NCBI RefSeq assembly: GCF_023242315.1
Contig: NZ_JALLIY010000003.1
Span: 124,001-188,000 of the forward strand
Origin: Pseudomonas sp. MWU13-2105
Lineage (GTDB): Bacteria; Pseudomonadota; Gammaproteobacteria; Pseudomonadales; Pseudomonadaceae
DNA length: 64,000 nucleotides
Direction: 5' to 3'
Shown here: positions 63,858 through 64,000 of the stretch, piece by piece
How positions within the stretch are numbered: position 1 is the first letter of the stretch
How the letters are laid out: the number at the start of each line of letters is the position of its first letter
Made by a program: the position numbers and the translations under genes
The notes under the pieces: model-generated
Databases searched by the model: none
Seen by the model: the letters and a program-made list of their open reading frames with translations, nothing else
What the model was told of the DNA's origin: nothing

Positions 63858-63998
63858 TCACTGGCCTGCTACGGGCCTTTGCGCCGTCACCGAGGTGCCG
63901 AAGGTATTGCCCATGCGCACGTGGGTGGCTGCCGGGGTCGCCAGGCCCAGCTTGTTGGGGGCTTTCCTGGTGATGTCGGGGTTCAGCGCCTGCTGGTT
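63858..63998 (-). CDS. C-terminal end of a gene leaving the window
   Basis: On the minus strand the last 46 codons before a TGA at 63858-63860 are open to the window edge and end in ATHVRMGNTFGTSVTAQRPV followed by AGQ. The position, convergent with dctM across a REP doublet, suggests the 3' end of a real gene. The family cannot be told from this piece, and it could be a chance frame. Confidence 0.35.
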   Translation of the reverse strand, partial: NQQALNPDITRKAPNKLGLATPAATHVRMGNTFGTSVTAQRPVAGQ

Positions 63999-64000
63999 TT

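Overview
The window is chromosomal DNA from a Pseudomonas, most likely of the fluorescens/chlororaphis type. Support comes from high GC with GC-rich third codon positions, REP-type palindromes, many LysR, TetR and MarR regulators, a DUF3077-type gene, a PtrA-like small protein, and an itaconate operon that follows, almost gene for gene, the PA0877-PA0886 order I recall from P. aeruginosa. I see no rRNA, tRNA, CRISPR, prophage or transposase.

Layout. 1-7 kb is an accessory patch: small lipoproteins, a low-GC orphan gene, a DUF3077 gene, a broken VOC gene, and two copies of a structured element (about 1240-1500 and 3186-3460). The stems of this element carry compensatory base changes. 7-13.6 kb holds short-chain dehydrogenases, an LtrA-like membrane protein and their LysR/TetR regulators, and ends in a LysR gene with an in-frame stop and a stub of a second LysR gene. 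13.7-21 kb holds an OsmC-YcaO fusion protein, a GH31 enzyme that looks like an alpha-1,4-glucan lyase, and a one-haem periplasmic protein. 21-25.5 kb holds an amidase and the reverse transsulfuration pair (cystathionine beta-synthase and gamma-lyase). 25.7-27.2 kb is a fluoride riboswitch with a CLC-F type fluoride/proton antiporter. 28-32 kb has two divergent L,D-transpeptidases and a FadL-type porin. 32-33.4 kb has a DapF-like protein with altered catalytic motifs and a small exported protein. 33.6-46.4 kb is a run of dehydrogenase, methyltransferase, MFS, SulP, glutathione-transferase-like and DUF899 genes with their own regulators. 46.6-51.1 kb has a Tat-exported HAD phosphatase, a chemoreceptor and an HD-GYP protein. 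52.6-53.6 kb is transaldolase.

53.7-63.7 kb is one catabolic unit. A LysR regulator faces an operon for a FAS1-like hydratase, an acyl-CoA dehydrogenase, an MmgE/PrpD protein, a CaiB/BaiF CoA transferase, a CitE-like lyase and a DctPQM TRAP transporter. I infer uptake of itaconate or a related C5 dicarboxylate, activation to the CoA ester, hydration to citramalyl-CoA and cleavage to acetyl-CoA and pyruvate. A perfect 9-bp inverted repeat between regulator and operon is the likely operator. Two REP doublets in opposite orientation bracket the lyase and transporter genes.

The most promising undescribed item is the paired structured element. The other unusual items are the lyase-like GH31 enzyme beside a haem protein, the OsmC-YcaO fusion, the altered DapF paralogue and the HE-GYP protein.
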